Notes: generated by a model from the sequence alone, not told the origin. Counted from the first letter of the stretch, positions 1-9,251 are shown. The stretch is 22,153 nt of DNA from Terfezia claveryi (GCA_015179025.1 WHUX01000501.1:1-22153), one strand, 5' to 3'. Made by a program: numbers and translations.

Positions 1-369
1 TCTACATCAATAATGCCAAAATTATTGCAAGGAACAAAATCCTCAAGAATGGTGTAATACACGTCCTAGATAGGGTGAGAATAAACTCCAATAAACACAT
101 GAGTTCATTATGGGGTGCTGATTCCCAGCTAGATTCTGGTTCTACCTCCACCTGGAGCGACTACAGTTCCTGGCCCTGATGGCCCTGTTCCCATCAGCAA
201 GGACACCACTGAGGACGATGACCCAATGAACCCGAATCCAAGGAAGGCATCAGGGACGTCTACTACATTCGGGCCACTATCCACCTATCGTGGTGGTGAT
301 GTGAGCCTCAAAGCACCATTGTTCTTTGTGACCATTTCTCTGGCTGTGGCGGGTTATTTCTTGGTTTAG
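1..369 (+). CDS. FAS1 (fasciclin)-domain protein, C-terminal two exons, probable GPI-anchored
   Basis: Partial gene entering from the left edge. Exon 1-74 (codons from base 3) encodes the end of a FAS1 domain, YINNAKIIA...NGVIHVLDR, which matches the conserved second FAS1 motif. Intron 75-132 (58 nt) has donor GTGAGA, branch-like CTGAT and acceptor CTAG. It splices in phase 0 to ILVLPPPGATTVPGPDG, the usual continuation of the FAS1 motif, so the junction is well supported. Exon 133-369 then gives an acidic Ser/Thr/Pro-rich tail (DTTEDDDPMNPNP) and ends in a hydrophobic segment (APLFFVTISLAVAGYFLV) right before TAG. Gly/Ser residues just upstream of that segment suggest a GPI-anchor signal, though a plain C-terminal membrane anchor is possible. 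FAS1 proteins act in cell-wall or cell-surface adhesion; the exact role here is unknown. The N-terminal part lies outside the window. Confidence 0.85.
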
Positions 370-1765
370 GGTGGGATACGGGAGGAAAATATATCTAAGA
401 AGGAAATGGGGATTCAATAATCATTCCGGTGTATTAGTTTGGTGGGTCGACGTAATCTGAGTTTAATGTGCATTTTCCCTACCATTTAATCTATGTTTCA
501 TAATTGCGAGTTATGTGGAATATTAAGATACATTATCTAGGAGAGACCAGTCTGGGAAAGACACCCCTGACACAATCACGTGCACTATGGACTAAATTTT
601 GTACTATGATACGTCAGCAGGATACGGGTGTCTGGAATGTAGTTAGTTATAAGGTGAGTATGGTTTGGGTAAACTTATATAGATGAGTCTCCTTACAGGC
701 ATACCTCTCCTGCATAAAGAGGCTCAAAACGATGCATAATTTTGTATCTGTATGTATTTATACACATTCGATGCATCTTATGCAGCGAAGGATTTTTTTT
801 TGCCACTGAACTGTAAAAGCGTTTATTGGTTATAAGTATACCTCTACCGGCCCCATACTTCATTTCTTAATTTATTCCCAGTCACCATCATTCAGGTTGG
901 TAGCGTGCCCAATCACAGGGATGACGGCACGATCAGAGACAAGGGATACTTGGAAGCACTTCAAAATCACGAGATATGATTTAAGAACTATATATGTTCT
1001 AGGCAGTTACGGAATTAAAATTTTGGTGAAAGGTTCTCAATGCCACGGCGACTTCTACAATACCACAACGGTTCTACAATACTACAGCGACAAGTCCAAT
1101 ATCACACGTAGTAAATACCAATCAATTAAACGAAAAGAGATTAGTAAAAATCGAAAAGAGTAGAAGTATATCCAAAATTACAGTTACTTTATAGCAACAA
1201 AGAACAAAGGGATTATCTAGAGCGCAAGTACTTAACTCAACAACATGAAGGGGATAAAAAAGAGCTTCGCTTGCTCAACCCTCCACTCAATCAATCCATC
1301 AATTGCTGTACCTTCCTTTTGAAGGAAGAATCAGACAATGCTCGGATTGTGGTAGAAGATTTCTTGTATTCCCTGAAAATACTAATTGCCCAGAATCGCG
1401 GCTTCTATATATTGTAGGAGTTCATGCATTTGCGGCTTCTACATATTCCTACAAACGTATGAACTCCAGACATATATCGCGGTTCCGAATAATATGAAGG
1501 AGTTCCGAACTTACGCAAAGAGCAAACGTTGAGCCAAATATAGCTATTACCGGCACAGGCATAGTGCACCATTAGCTGTACAACCACACTAGCAGGTATT
1601 GCCAATCTAAGCTGGCATAAGTACTTATCCGAGCCGCCGGCTGCCAAGCGGGGTTTTGGTGTTTAATTACTTGCGCTCTCTTCTTTCATACATATGCTTG
1701 GAGTGCGAATATAATGTACATGAATGTATATGCCATTCCGCAACGGCCCAGAATATATAAATATA
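370..1765. other. No gene recognised
   Basis: AT-rich sequence after the FAS1 stop codon. Short open frames here lack any recognisable motif or codon pattern. Small structures only: an imperfect 20-bp tandem (TTCTACAATACCACAACGG-like) at about 1051-1090, and an inverted repeat GGAGTTCAT / ATGAACTCC at about 1419-1467. The 3' UTR of the FAS1 gene presumably occupies the first few hundred bases. Confidence 0.5.
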
Positions 1766-2225
1766 TACCGTGTTAATTCGCAAGTAAGACAGTATCACGC
1801 GGCAGGACAGTATTAGTGTATAAGACAGGGCGCTAACAACCTACGTTTGGCCGAGATATTTGAATCGTGATATTGGACAGCAAATGTTTCATACATGACA
1901 GTAGTGTAGTAAACTTGGCGTTGACTGATGCACCCGGTTTCTTACACTCATCACCAACCTCACTTGTTCCAATTTCAATTCCGCTGGCCCCTCGTGCTGG
2001 ACTCAATGCGCAAACAACAAGCCAAAAACCTCGAGCAACCTCTGTTTTGCAACTGCAGAAATCTGGCAACGGACACAGAAGATGTAGGTTCCGACCTTGA
2101 GATTTAGATGAGGAGGAGGCGGATGGAAGTGTTGATGAGCAGGGAGACTATATTACTGAAGAAAGGGCTGTTCAATATGCTAAGATTAGGCTTGGTGAGG
2201 AGATCGTGTAACTATGCCAAATTTT
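1766..2225 (+). mobile_element. Fragment A of a TIR-type repeat family (terminal sequence plus acidic coding remnant)
   Basis: The left end carries TTAATTCGCAAGTAAGA (1773-1789), which recurs as a perfect 17-bp inverted copy at 7696-7712. It is followed by repeated AAGACAGTAT-type motifs (about 1785-1835), also found next to the other copy. At 2063-2221 lies a degenerate copy of the acidic coding segment seen in fragment B at 7396-7559: TCCGACCTTGA, GAGGAGGAGGCGGATGGAAG and CTGTTCAATATGCTA are shared. Frames are broken here, so this copy is dead. The most likely origin is the end of a DNA-transposon transposase, but I cannot name the family. Confidence 0.5.
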
Positions 2226-2600
2226 TTTATTTTAATACTTACTCATCACTATTTCGGTACCCTCACTATATTACTACATTTGGTTATCGCATTCCGGGGG
2301 AGGACAACCCATGATCTGGCCTCCGCAAGAATATCATTTTTGAATTCCCGGGCAGAACAATATTCGTGCGTAGAACATCCCTCTCAAGAATGGTGTGGCT
2401 TCCCGGGCAGGATGTCCCATTCGCGAATCAGCAAAATTCCCAACAAACATACTTATCCCGCGTGTGGGCCGCCCAAACCTCACAGCGGCCTTAGGCAGGA
2501 GAGAGGGGGCTGCAAATCACCAGCTAAAGTAGCTTAAAGATAATTCTATTCTGGGCTTTGCTTCCAACTTCCAGGGCAAAATCACAAACCTAATAGAGAT
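2226..2600. other. Intergenic or decayed repeat sequence, no gene recognised
   Basis: There are open frames up to 107 codons, but their translations show no known motif and look like background. TTCCCGGGCAG occurs twice (about 2346 and 2401) in a local imperfect duplication. Confidence 0.4.
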
Positions 2601-2605
2601 GTGGC

Positions 2606-2715
2606 TTGCAAGGCCTTTTTTTTCCTGTTTTTTTCATTTTTTTTTTTCAATACTCATTACTCCTATCGGGTCCCAGTGAGGGCTGGGACCATGAGGAGCC
2701 CGGGTGGATTCAGAG
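2606..2715 (-). repeat. Poly(A)-tailed retroelement 3' end, copy 1
   Basis: On the minus strand the sequence reads TGAATCCACCCGGGCTCCTC ... ACTGGGACCCGATAGGAGTA ... followed by A-rich tracts (T tracts 2606-2648 on the plus strand). The same block is found on the plus strand at 8489-8597 and 9071-9167, and in short form at 7330-7375. A shared 3' segment ending in an A- or T-rich tail is typical of non-LTR (LINE or SINE) insertions. No coding part is visible at this copy. Confidence 0.6.
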
Positions 2716-2719
2716 CGCA

Positions 2720-3190
2720 CCCTATCCTCCACTACCAAGGCCCATTTGGGACTTTGAACTTCACTGACTAAGCATGGGGAAACCTCCTTAGGACCAAACC
2801 CGTGTATAAGAATAGGTGAGCATGCAGCGTGAGCCGTGATTCCAACGAAGGAGAATACGAAGGAATAGCTGAGTGCACAGAGAAGCCACGAAGCAGTTAG
2901 CTTTGTATGGAGCGCTGAGATGTGACTTGATTATCCACAGTGAAGTGGGAAATACACAAGCTATACCGGTAACTTATACATGGACGAACATCTAGAGACA
3001 TATGAGTTCACATGGAATACAAGGTAACTGAGGTTGACGAAGATGTAGTCCCCCTGATTTGGCAACGATCACTACTCGGGCAAAGATGATAGCTAGTCGT
3101 ATTTATTTAATGGCTCATATAAGCTTGCCATTTCATAGAAAGATTCAAAAAAGACACTTATGTCACGGTCAGTCAAAGGCAAAACGAGTT
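2720..3190. other. No gene recognised
   Basis: Mixed-composition sequence between the poly(A)-tailed repeat and the small inverted repeat at 3194. I see no coding pattern, RNA gene or repeat that matches other parts of the window. Confidence 0.4.
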
Positions 3191-3193
3191 ACC

Positions 3194-3281
3194 CCAGTTC
3201 ACTATACTCCGAGCGCCATCACACTACTTCTAGGTCGCCCTCGTTGTAGACTTGTGGTTTGGTAGAGATATAGTGAACTGG
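3194..3281. repeat. Perfect 13-bp inverted repeat with 62-bp loop
   Basis: CCAGTTCACTATA (3194-3206) pairs perfectly with TATAGTGAACTGG (3269-3281). It could be a small foldback element or a hairpin remnant of a larger TIR element. No target-site duplication is evident. Confidence 0.6.
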
Positions 3282-3351
3282 AGGCATTAAGGAATGGATA
3301 CCGACAACCTGCTCCCTCATCCTTCCAATGATATTAAGGCAATTAACTTCT

Positions 3352-3432
3352 TGCCTCCACTGGGATTCGAACTTGGGCCCTCAATAAGTAAACATAACCG
3401 TAAAGTAAAGAACTTACCACTGCGCTATGCCT
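3352..3432 (-). other. tRNA-like sequence with Pol III A and B boxes (SINE head or tRNA pseudogene)
   Basis: The minus strand has a good A box, TAGCGCAGTGG (3417-3427), and a good B box, GTTCGAATCCC (3362-3372), at tRNA-like spacing. The T-stem flanks (CCAAG / CCCAG) do not pair and the acceptor strands do not match, so a working tRNA is unlikely. A tRNA-derived SINE head or a decayed tRNA gene fits better. Confidence 0.5.
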
Positions 3433-3493
3433 ACTGTCAGTTTCAAACACCAAAGTGCTGCATTCCGCTAAAACTCTTGACTTTTTCCACTTG

Positions 3494-5930
3494 TCAATTC
3501 AATTGTAGAGACAGGCGCATAGAGACAGGAAACATACGGCGCACAAAGATGATAGTCATATTAAAGTTTAACTGCAGATTTCTCCCAATATCTAGAGTGT
3601 CCAGTCGCCGCTCCTCTAACCTATCACCAGTATTCTTCAATTTGCTATAGAGGTCAGGCGGGTGAGTGAAACCGGGCTCAGAAAAGCTAGATCCTTTAAA
3701 ACGTTTAACTCGAGACAGAGCAACAAAGTCAAACCAGCCTTGGCGCTCCTTAGGACCCAACTCAACTACAACCTTTGGTAGTGTTGACCCTGAGATTTAT
3801 GGATAGTGAGAGCCCAAGCTAGTACCAGAGGGAACTGAGTTCGGAACATGGTTGTGAATTGTACTCAAATCGAGCTGTGAATGGAGTGATAGGTATTACA
3901 TGAGGGTGAGAATCGAGGAATGGAGGACCTTGGTATGATCAACTTCAACTAACAGACACATGGGAAGCCCCCCGACTTCTGTGCTGGGTAAGAGCCCCCG
4001 CAAGGTTCCTATTGCCCCGTTAATGATACCTGCCTTAATCCATAGGTTCTTTGTAATCATAATCCTTGCTCCAATCGTTAATAGGATCATAGGAGGTAAA
4101 TCCCCTGCCATAGCCGACTCAAGTTTCCTTACTTCCTGTATACCATTGCACGGGCTACCGGATCATCACGGGCAATCGGATCAAATGGCAATTGGTGATT
4201 TGTGTGCAATTTCCAACCAAATAGGCTCAAACTTTGGGATTATTTTGTATATATATAGTAGTTTCTTGGACAATTCACCCAAGGGCGCATGCATATTATT
4301 ACTTAAAATATATGGGAAAAATACATGATTGCATAGAATAGGGTTGGCCGTAGGATCTGTGAATAGAAAGGGATACGGGTATTTGAATGGCAGGAATTAT
4401 TGCTTCTACTTTATAGTTGAGGCCTACATAAGCTAGGGATGACCAATCTCTACGAAACTTTTCTCATCCCTCGGGTCAGTTGAGGAGGGATGCCGGCAGG
4501 CAATTTCTTGGAGTATCTCAACCAAACCAGGCCGAAGTCAAGGACCTAATAGCTCACAAGAATCTACACAGAAAGCAGAATGTTTCGGGTAACTGAAGCC
4601 ATCAGTTAACCTTTTCTCGGTTGATATATCCCAAGATTTGTTATTTCTGCCTAATATGGCTACTATGCCAAGCCACCTCAATTTAGGCTAAATAAGGCTT
4701 GTTATAAGTTCAAGGGATTGCCCTCCTTGTGATGATTCTTTTGAGCTATCGAACACTTGACACCACCTTCTTTTGGTACACCTAGCTCAACTCTTACCCC
4801 AATTCAGAGTGGGCCCCCACCGAATGGCCTGACTCAGATCTGGTCAGATACTATGACTGGAGTATCTAAATGGCCTTCCTACCTATATATATCCTTTGGA
4901 CCTATCGGACGCTTGACTTCGGACTGATTTGGTTAAGATACTCCAAGAAATTGCTCACCGGCGTCCCTTCCTCAACTGATCTGGGGGATGAGAAAAGTTT
5001 CGTCATCACTAGCTTATGTAGGCCTCAACTATAAAGTGGAAGCAATAATTCCTGCCATTCAAATACCCTGTATCCTCTTTCTATTCACAGATCCTCCGGC
5101 CAACCCTATTCTATGCAATCATGTATTTTTCCCATATATTTTGAGCAGTAATATGCATGCGTCCTTGGGTGATTTGTTCAAGAAACTACTATATATATAC
5201 AAAATAATCCCAAAGTTTGAGCCTATTTGGTTGGAAATTGCACACAAACCACCAAATCGCCATTTGATCCGGTTGCCCGTGATGATCCGGTAGCCCGTGC
5301 AGTATGGTAATACTGTAGAAGTGGGTGCTGAATGTGATGATAGAGCACGATAGACAGGATTCCTTAATGAGAGTAAGTGCTTTGCATTATAGCTTTTTAC
5401 CTCTTTCCTAGTACACATCAGTGCTGTCGCACCGGCAAATGAATTCTTCTCATCCTCTGGAAGCCTTCTCAAAATCCGATGTTGTACAATAGTCAACCAG
5501 TCATTATATGTCCAGGCTCCATCTCGAGCATGCAGCAACACAGATCGAAAAAGACCTTGTTCCATTGATTCCCCTCCCTGACGCATACTGACTTGTAGCC
5601 TAATAAAAGTTGAGAATTGCTGATAGAGGAAATAACCTCTGTCTTGCAACAAGCGGGTTGCAGGGTTTCCTCGAAGAATACCAGCAGGATTAGGCTGAAT
5701 ATAAAGAGGAATATCCATGACTGGAGGTAACTGTGCAAAATCTCCATAAGGACAATATGAATACCTCCAAAGAGCCTTCCTACTCGGTCTGGAAATACTA
5801 CAGCAAGCCTGCGTTCTATTCGTGCTAAGAACCTCTGTCCTATCATAGACTTCTCATCAATGATAATAAGCCTTATATGTTGACACTTTGTTTTGTAGAG
5901 TAGTGATGCGTGAAGGGCTCATATCATCTT
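3494..5930 (-). pseudogene. PIF1-like helicase, C-terminal half, split by an inverted-repeat insertion
   Basis: Read on the minus strand, the right-hand piece (5930-5302) has ALHASLLYKTK, then Walker B RLIIIDEKSMIG (near 5850), then GDFAQLPPV (helicase motif III, near 5735), then RGYFLYQQFSTFIRLQVSMR and ARDGAWTYNDW. The left-hand piece (4146-3494) has GARIMITKNLWIKAGIINGA (near 4060), ALTIHKSQG (motif V/VI region, near 3795) and LGPKERQ...FVALSRVK (near 3740). These are in the order expected for PIF1-type helicases, often carried by Helitrons. A 1155-bp element (4147-5301) separates the pieces. Single-base frameshifts occur just before GDFAQ (about 5741-5747) and after IHKSQG (about 3783-3791); each is explained by one missing G. 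No Walker A or Rep domain is seen upstream, so the copy is 5'-truncated and non-functional as read. Confidence 0.85.
4147..5301. mobile_element. 1.15-kb foldback element with about 390-bp inverted repeats, inserted in the helicase
   Basis: The left arm (4147 to about 4545) and right arm (about 4905-5301) are inverted copies with scattered differences. The outer ends read TGCACGGGCTACCGGATCAT and its complement, and the arms run through CCAACCAAATAGGCTCAAAC and GGCAGGAATTATTGCTTC to TTCTTGGAGTATCT. The subterminal zone holds an imperfect direct repeat (CACGGGCTACCGGATCAT / CACGGGCAATCGGATCAA). The 360-bp centre shows no gene. Both arms encode near-identical peptides in the outward-in direction (ISNQIGSNFGIILYIYSSFL...). 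The flanks also pair loosely (ACTTC, TACCAT), so exact termini and a target duplication cannot be fixed. No transposase is encoded, so it is probably non-autonomous. Confidence 0.8.
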
Positions 5931-6057
5931 CATCAGTAGTACACAGGTCCTCCATCTATCAACCTGTTGGCGTAGATGTCCATGCTTTTGAATCGAAAGG
6001 TATACGACACCTTGAGCAAGCAACAGGATTGATTTGGTGCGAGTTCATGATTAGCAC

Positions 6058-6121
6058 TTGAAGCTGTAGTTTGTGCTGGCGAGTGGGGAGCGATTGAAGC
6101 TGTAGTTTGTGCTGGCGAGTG
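6058..6121. repeat. Tandem duplication, 28-bp unit with 36-bp period
   Basis: TTGAAGCTGTAGTTTGTGCT plus GGCGAGTG occurs at 6058-6085 and again at 6094-6121, separated by 8 bp. On the minus strand the two copies both encode TRQHKLQLQ in one open frame, but I see no known protein. Confidence 0.75.
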
Positions 6122-6158
6122 AGAGTGAGTGAGCTGGTAGGAGCTTGGTAGTTAGCAC

Positions 6159-6212
6159 TAATCACATGGCTGCCCTCAAATCACGTGGCTGCCTCAAATC
6201 ACGTGGCTGCCC
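6159..6212. repeat. Three-copy tandem repeat (about 17-18 bp unit)
   Basis: Three tandem units of AATCACGTGGCTGCCCTCA type. The first copy reads CACATG and the others CACGTG. The unit contains an E-box-like CACGTG palindrome, but nothing shows a regulatory role. Confidence 0.7.
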
Positions 6213-6290
6213 CCGCCAATATTTGCCAATATTCGCCGCCAAGATAGCGTTAGCGTGCAAGATGTCTAACGAATTAAAACAAACTTCGTT

Positions 6291-6321
6291 CCAATTTAAA
6301 AATTGGCAACTTCGTTGCCAA
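6291..6321. other. Two overlapping hairpins
   Basis: CCAATTT-AA-AAATTGG (6291-6306) and TTGGCAAC-TTC-GTTGCCAA (6303-6321) are perfect inverted repeats that share TTGG, so only one can fold at a time. No adjacent gene is recognised. Confidence 0.55.
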
Positions 6322-6438
6322 ATCATATGGAGGATATATATGTTGAGCTTTAAGGTTAGGTATACGGTAGCTAGGTATGGGCGGAATGACATCTGCGACA
6401 TTCTAACACCGTGCTCTTTGGCTGTTAGGAAATCTTGT

Positions 6439-6513
6439 TGAGGGAGGCAGGATTCGAACCTACCAACGCAATTGCATTCACCAGGATGGTTCCCAACTAC
6501 ACCATCCACCCCC
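6439..6513 (-). other. tRNA-like sequence with perfect B box (SINE head or tRNA pseudogene)
   Basis: The minus strand has A box TGGTGTAGTTGG (6493-6504), B box GGTTCGAATCC (6450-6460), a D stem TGGT/ACCA, a T stem GTAGG/CCTGC closing a TTCGAAT loop, and a largely paired acceptor (GGGGGGT with CTCCCTC plus A). Total length is 75 nt, as for a tRNA. The anticodon arm does not form: no 5-bp stem closes a 7-nt loop, so no anticodon can be assigned. Either a decayed tRNA gene or a tRNA-derived SINE head. Confidence 0.55.
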
Positions 6514-6519
6514 CGGCTT

Positions 6520-7320
6520 GCAGGGCTGGGCTACCTGGGAGACCACCCATCTCCTGGCTGGCCTGGTTCCCTTGCGAGAGCTGTTAATTGTCTCGCAGCT
6601 CTAACTGAGTAAAATCTAGATATGTAGTAGATATAAAGAAGGGAGATACGCTATGAAGTGAAGAGGTGGAAATTGGATGGACCGCCTTAGCAGAAGGGCC
6701 TGCAACATGACTTGTGGGTCTTCTCGAGAAGGAGAGGCACTGAGGCAGAGGAGGACTGACTGAATCAAGACTTGTTTATATATTTGATATTTGTAGGATG
6801 ACATGAGTCGTGCATTCTGGCTCTACTGCATACATTTTAAATAGCGACGGGTTTGATAGTTGCCTTTACATTGGCAGGTGGCTTCGAGTAAAGGTACTTC
6901 GTGATGTTCCTCTCATCACAAGCAGTTTATGTTGATATTTGTCCAACTGAGCTAACTATGGAGGTGTAGAATTTGGTGGCAGCGGCTGCAGTTCCCGTGT
7001 TGGAAAATAGCGCTTGATTGAGGATGTCATGTATAGTCAGCAGTAGATATCGCTCAGAAAGAGGCTTTCGAATAATGTTGTAGAACAACTTTATAGCATG
7101 GCGATCAATTTAGCAATATATACTGCATTCAAACCCGTAGAAATCTTAGCAGCTACCTAGAAATGAACACCAGGGTAGATTATATATGATACATACTGCT
7201 TGCGTGAGGCTGGAAACGATAAGTTACAACGGCCTTGAATACTCCAGTCTGAAGACATCATATATCCGGGAATTCAAACTGGTAACTACCTCCTGAGTCT
7301 GAAGACCAACATCTCCTCAT
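6520..7320. other. No gene recognised
   Basis: It contains a 6-bp hairpin (GCGAGA...TCTCGC, about 6574-6596) and a repeated AGTCTGAAGAC (about 7248 and 7298). The second of these lies in a weak tRNA-like context (GTTTGAATTCC on the minus strand) that is too diverged to call. Confidence 0.4.
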
Positions 7321-7329
7321 AGCCAAACG

Positions 7330-7376
7330 GGACAGCATAGGAGTGCCGATTTTTTTTTAAAAAAAAAAAAAAGAAA
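7330..7376 (+). repeat. Short retroelement tail, copy 4
   Basis: GGGACAGCATAGGAGTGCCGA is followed by a T8 and an A-rich run. It resembles the GCATAGGAGTA...(A/T)n end of the three longer copies at 2643-2715, 8489-8597 and 9071-9167. Confidence 0.4.
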
Positions 7377-7395
7377 AATGAGGGCCAACCCGACC

Positions 7396-7725
7396 TGCCA
7401 ACAGACGCAGAAGATGAAGGTTCCGACCTTGAAATTTTAGCTGATGAGGAGGAGGCGGATGGAAGGGACGATGAGCAGTGGGAGAGTTATATTACTGAAG
7501 AAGAGGCTGTTCAATATGCTACGATTACGCTTGGGGAGGAGATCGTCAATTATGCCACTATCGGCATCGTTCCCGAATTTTTTTTTTTTCCCCGGAAATT
7601 CTTTTTTAAGACAGTATCTCGTGTTTAAGCTAGTATCGTATATAAGACAGTAAATTTAAGGCCCCTCAGACGGCCGTTTGTAAATAAGACAGCATTCTTA
7701 CTTGCGAATTAATACGCGAGGTATC
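7396..7725 (+). mobile_element. Fragment B of the TIR-type repeat family
   Basis: The frame over about 7390-7560 is open and reads as an acidic protein end: DLPTDAEDEGSDLEILADEE, then EEADGRDDEQWESYITEEEA and VQYATITLGEEIVNYA. It is the better-preserved sister of the copy at 2063-2221. It is followed by several AAGACAGTA-type motifs (7609-7692) and TCTTACTTGCGAATTAA (7696-7712), the inverted partner of 1773-1789. Probably the C-terminal end and right terminus of a DNA transposon; family unassigned. Confidence 0.5.
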
Positions 7726-7990
7726 AGGCTCAGTTAACTCGAAGGTCCTCTCCTTAGGAGCCCCATTAGATAATACAGTATATAACTAAGCATATTGTGA
7801 ACAGTATAACCAGTCAGACGATAGATCTAGGTATCTTAACAACTGATCACGTCCAACTGATCGTGCCTCTCGGGATCTCAGTGACCTGTCGGCTGTAGCT
7901 GCTGGAGTTAGTGTCGGGCCCATTAAAGAGCGCCAGATTGGCCAATGGGCCGTCAAATTGGCCAATTTAACAGATTGGCATATGGGTTAG
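7726..7990. other. No gene recognised
   Basis: Intervening sequence between the TIR-family fragment and the non-LTR-like element. TTGGCCAAT occurs twice near 7938-7962. Confidence 0.4.
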
Positions 7991-8091
7991 AACAGTGTTC
8001 GCTCCGAATTCACCCGCAGGGGCTGGGCCAGCCAGAAATCGTGTGGGCTCACAGCTGGCCCGAAACACCGCCTATCATCATTAAGGGAGGC

Positions 8092-8283
8092 TGCTTCCCT
8101 TAACTACATTGACCCAGCCTGCACCTACATGTAAATGTACACGCTTCAACCGAGCTCGCAGTGTCCTTCTGGGGGAGAGGAGGAACTGGGAGGAGCTCGA
8201 CAAACCAGAATGGAGAAAGGAGGGGGAAGAGACGTATGAGGCTACGGAGGCCTTCTTCAGACTAGTTTTCTGGGAGTTCACCT
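8092..8283 (+). pseudogene. C-terminal coding remnant, probably a non-LTR retroelement ORF
   Basis: The plus frame ending at TAG 8281-8283 reads CKCTRFNRARSVLLGERRNW and EELDKPEWRKEGEETYEATE, ending AFFRLVFWEFT. Charge pattern and codon use look like real coding. It is followed by a 300-bp untranslated stretch and then a poly(A)-tailed repeat block, the layout expected for the end of a LINE-type ORF2. No RT or endonuclease motif is present in the window upstream, so family assignment is inference. Confidence 0.45.
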
Positions 8284-8488
8284 AGAGGAAGTGGTCTCAT
8301 TATTTCAGTTCAGAATAGTTGTTTTCAGGATTTCTTTCTACGAGTCCCCTTTGTATCAGTTCATAAGTCAGTTAGTTCACCTCTTTTCCAGTTTGAGTTG
8401 GGGCTCAGTCAGGCCTACGGGTCATCGGCTAGTCCGTTAATGACAGCATGGGGCCCTCTCTCTGTTCGTATAGTTAGTTTGCGTGGGA

Positions 8489-8597
8489 TTGGCAGATTAA
8501 CTTGCCTCTCCCTTGAATCAACCGGGCTTCCGTGTGGCTCCTCATAGTCCCCCTAACGGGGCTGCATAGGAGGATCAAAGTATTTAAAAAAAAAAAA
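8489..8597 (+). repeat. Poly(A)-tailed retroelement 3' end, copy 2
   Basis: ATTGGCAGATTAACTTGCCT, then TTGAATCAACCGGGCTTC, CCCCCTAACGGGGCTGCATA and GGAGGATC, followed by A-rich 8586-8601. Clearly homologous to copy 3 and, in inverted orientation, to copy 1. Confidence 0.7.
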
Positions 8598-8601
8598 AAA
8601 A

Positions 8602-9065
8602 TACATGTAAATGTAATGTTTATTTTTGATATACTGTATATATATATATTTTTTCAAATAAACCCAGGTGAAACGGAACCCCTATGCTGTCATTAACCGG
8701 CTAATGCCAGATATCGTTCCAGCCCATCCTCGTCAGAATCCTCCAAGGACGGCACAATACATGTTGCCCCTTCTTCTTAATGTTCAATCTCATTTCATAT
8801 ATTACTCCCACTTTGTATTCCATTTTATGATTTATTCCACGTTGTATCTACTATATATCAAAATTTTGCTTACTTGGGTAATCATGTGCTCCTGTGTTCT
8901 CCCGCGGTTATAATTACCCATAGATTCATCTTGTGAAGGGGAGGTACGCAGGGGTGAGTAAGTATGTACTTAGCTAATCCAATTTGCAAGCTGAAATAGA
9001 AAATTACTCTATATATATTCCCTATATATTATTGTCTTTGCTTCATTACATTGCAGTAAATAGGC
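8602..9065. other. AT-rich spacer, no gene recognised
   Basis: It contains an AT microsatellite (8635-8652) and unremarkable AT-rich sequence. TACATGTAAATGTA appears here (about 8601) and also at about 8127, within the upstream retroelement remnant. Confidence 0.5.
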
Positions 9066-9070
9066 ACTGG

Positions 9071-9167
9071 AACTGGCAGATCAACTTGCCTTGTCCTGAA
9101 TCCACCCGGTTTCAGGCTCCTCATGGCCCCCCTACTGGGATCGCATAGGAGTACTGAGTTTTTTTTG
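9071..9167 (+). repeat. Retroelement 3' end, copy 3
   Basis: ACTGGCAGATCAACTTGCCT, then TGAATCCACCCGGTTTCAGG, CTCCTCATGG and ACTGGGATCGCATAGGAGTA, ending in T-rich rather than A-rich sequence. Direct repeat of copy 2 about 580 bp away; it lies just 3' of the EDEM gene. Confidence 0.7.
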
Positions 9168-9251
9168 TTTTTATTTACACCCAATCGGGCACTAGACGTT
9201 GACTGCTTACTGTACATCTATAAAGCAGATTCACCACATATCACCACCCCC

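Noticed and set aside
897..1163. An 88-codon plus-strand frame
   Set aside because: No motif, AT-rich background composition, and it includes a small tandem repeat; not supported as a gene.
2214..2537. A 107-codon plus-strand frame
   Set aside because: It overlaps the end of repeat fragment A, has no recognisable domain, and codon pattern does not look coding.
3960..4328. A 122-codon plus-strand frame across the left end of the inverted-repeat element
   Set aside because: Its first half is antisense to the helicase and its second half is the repeat arm; a chance fusion.
7265..7330. A possible third tRNA-like sequence (GTTTGAATTCC with TGGCTATGAGG on the minus strand)
   Set aside because: Both boxes are too diverged and no cloverleaf arms pair.
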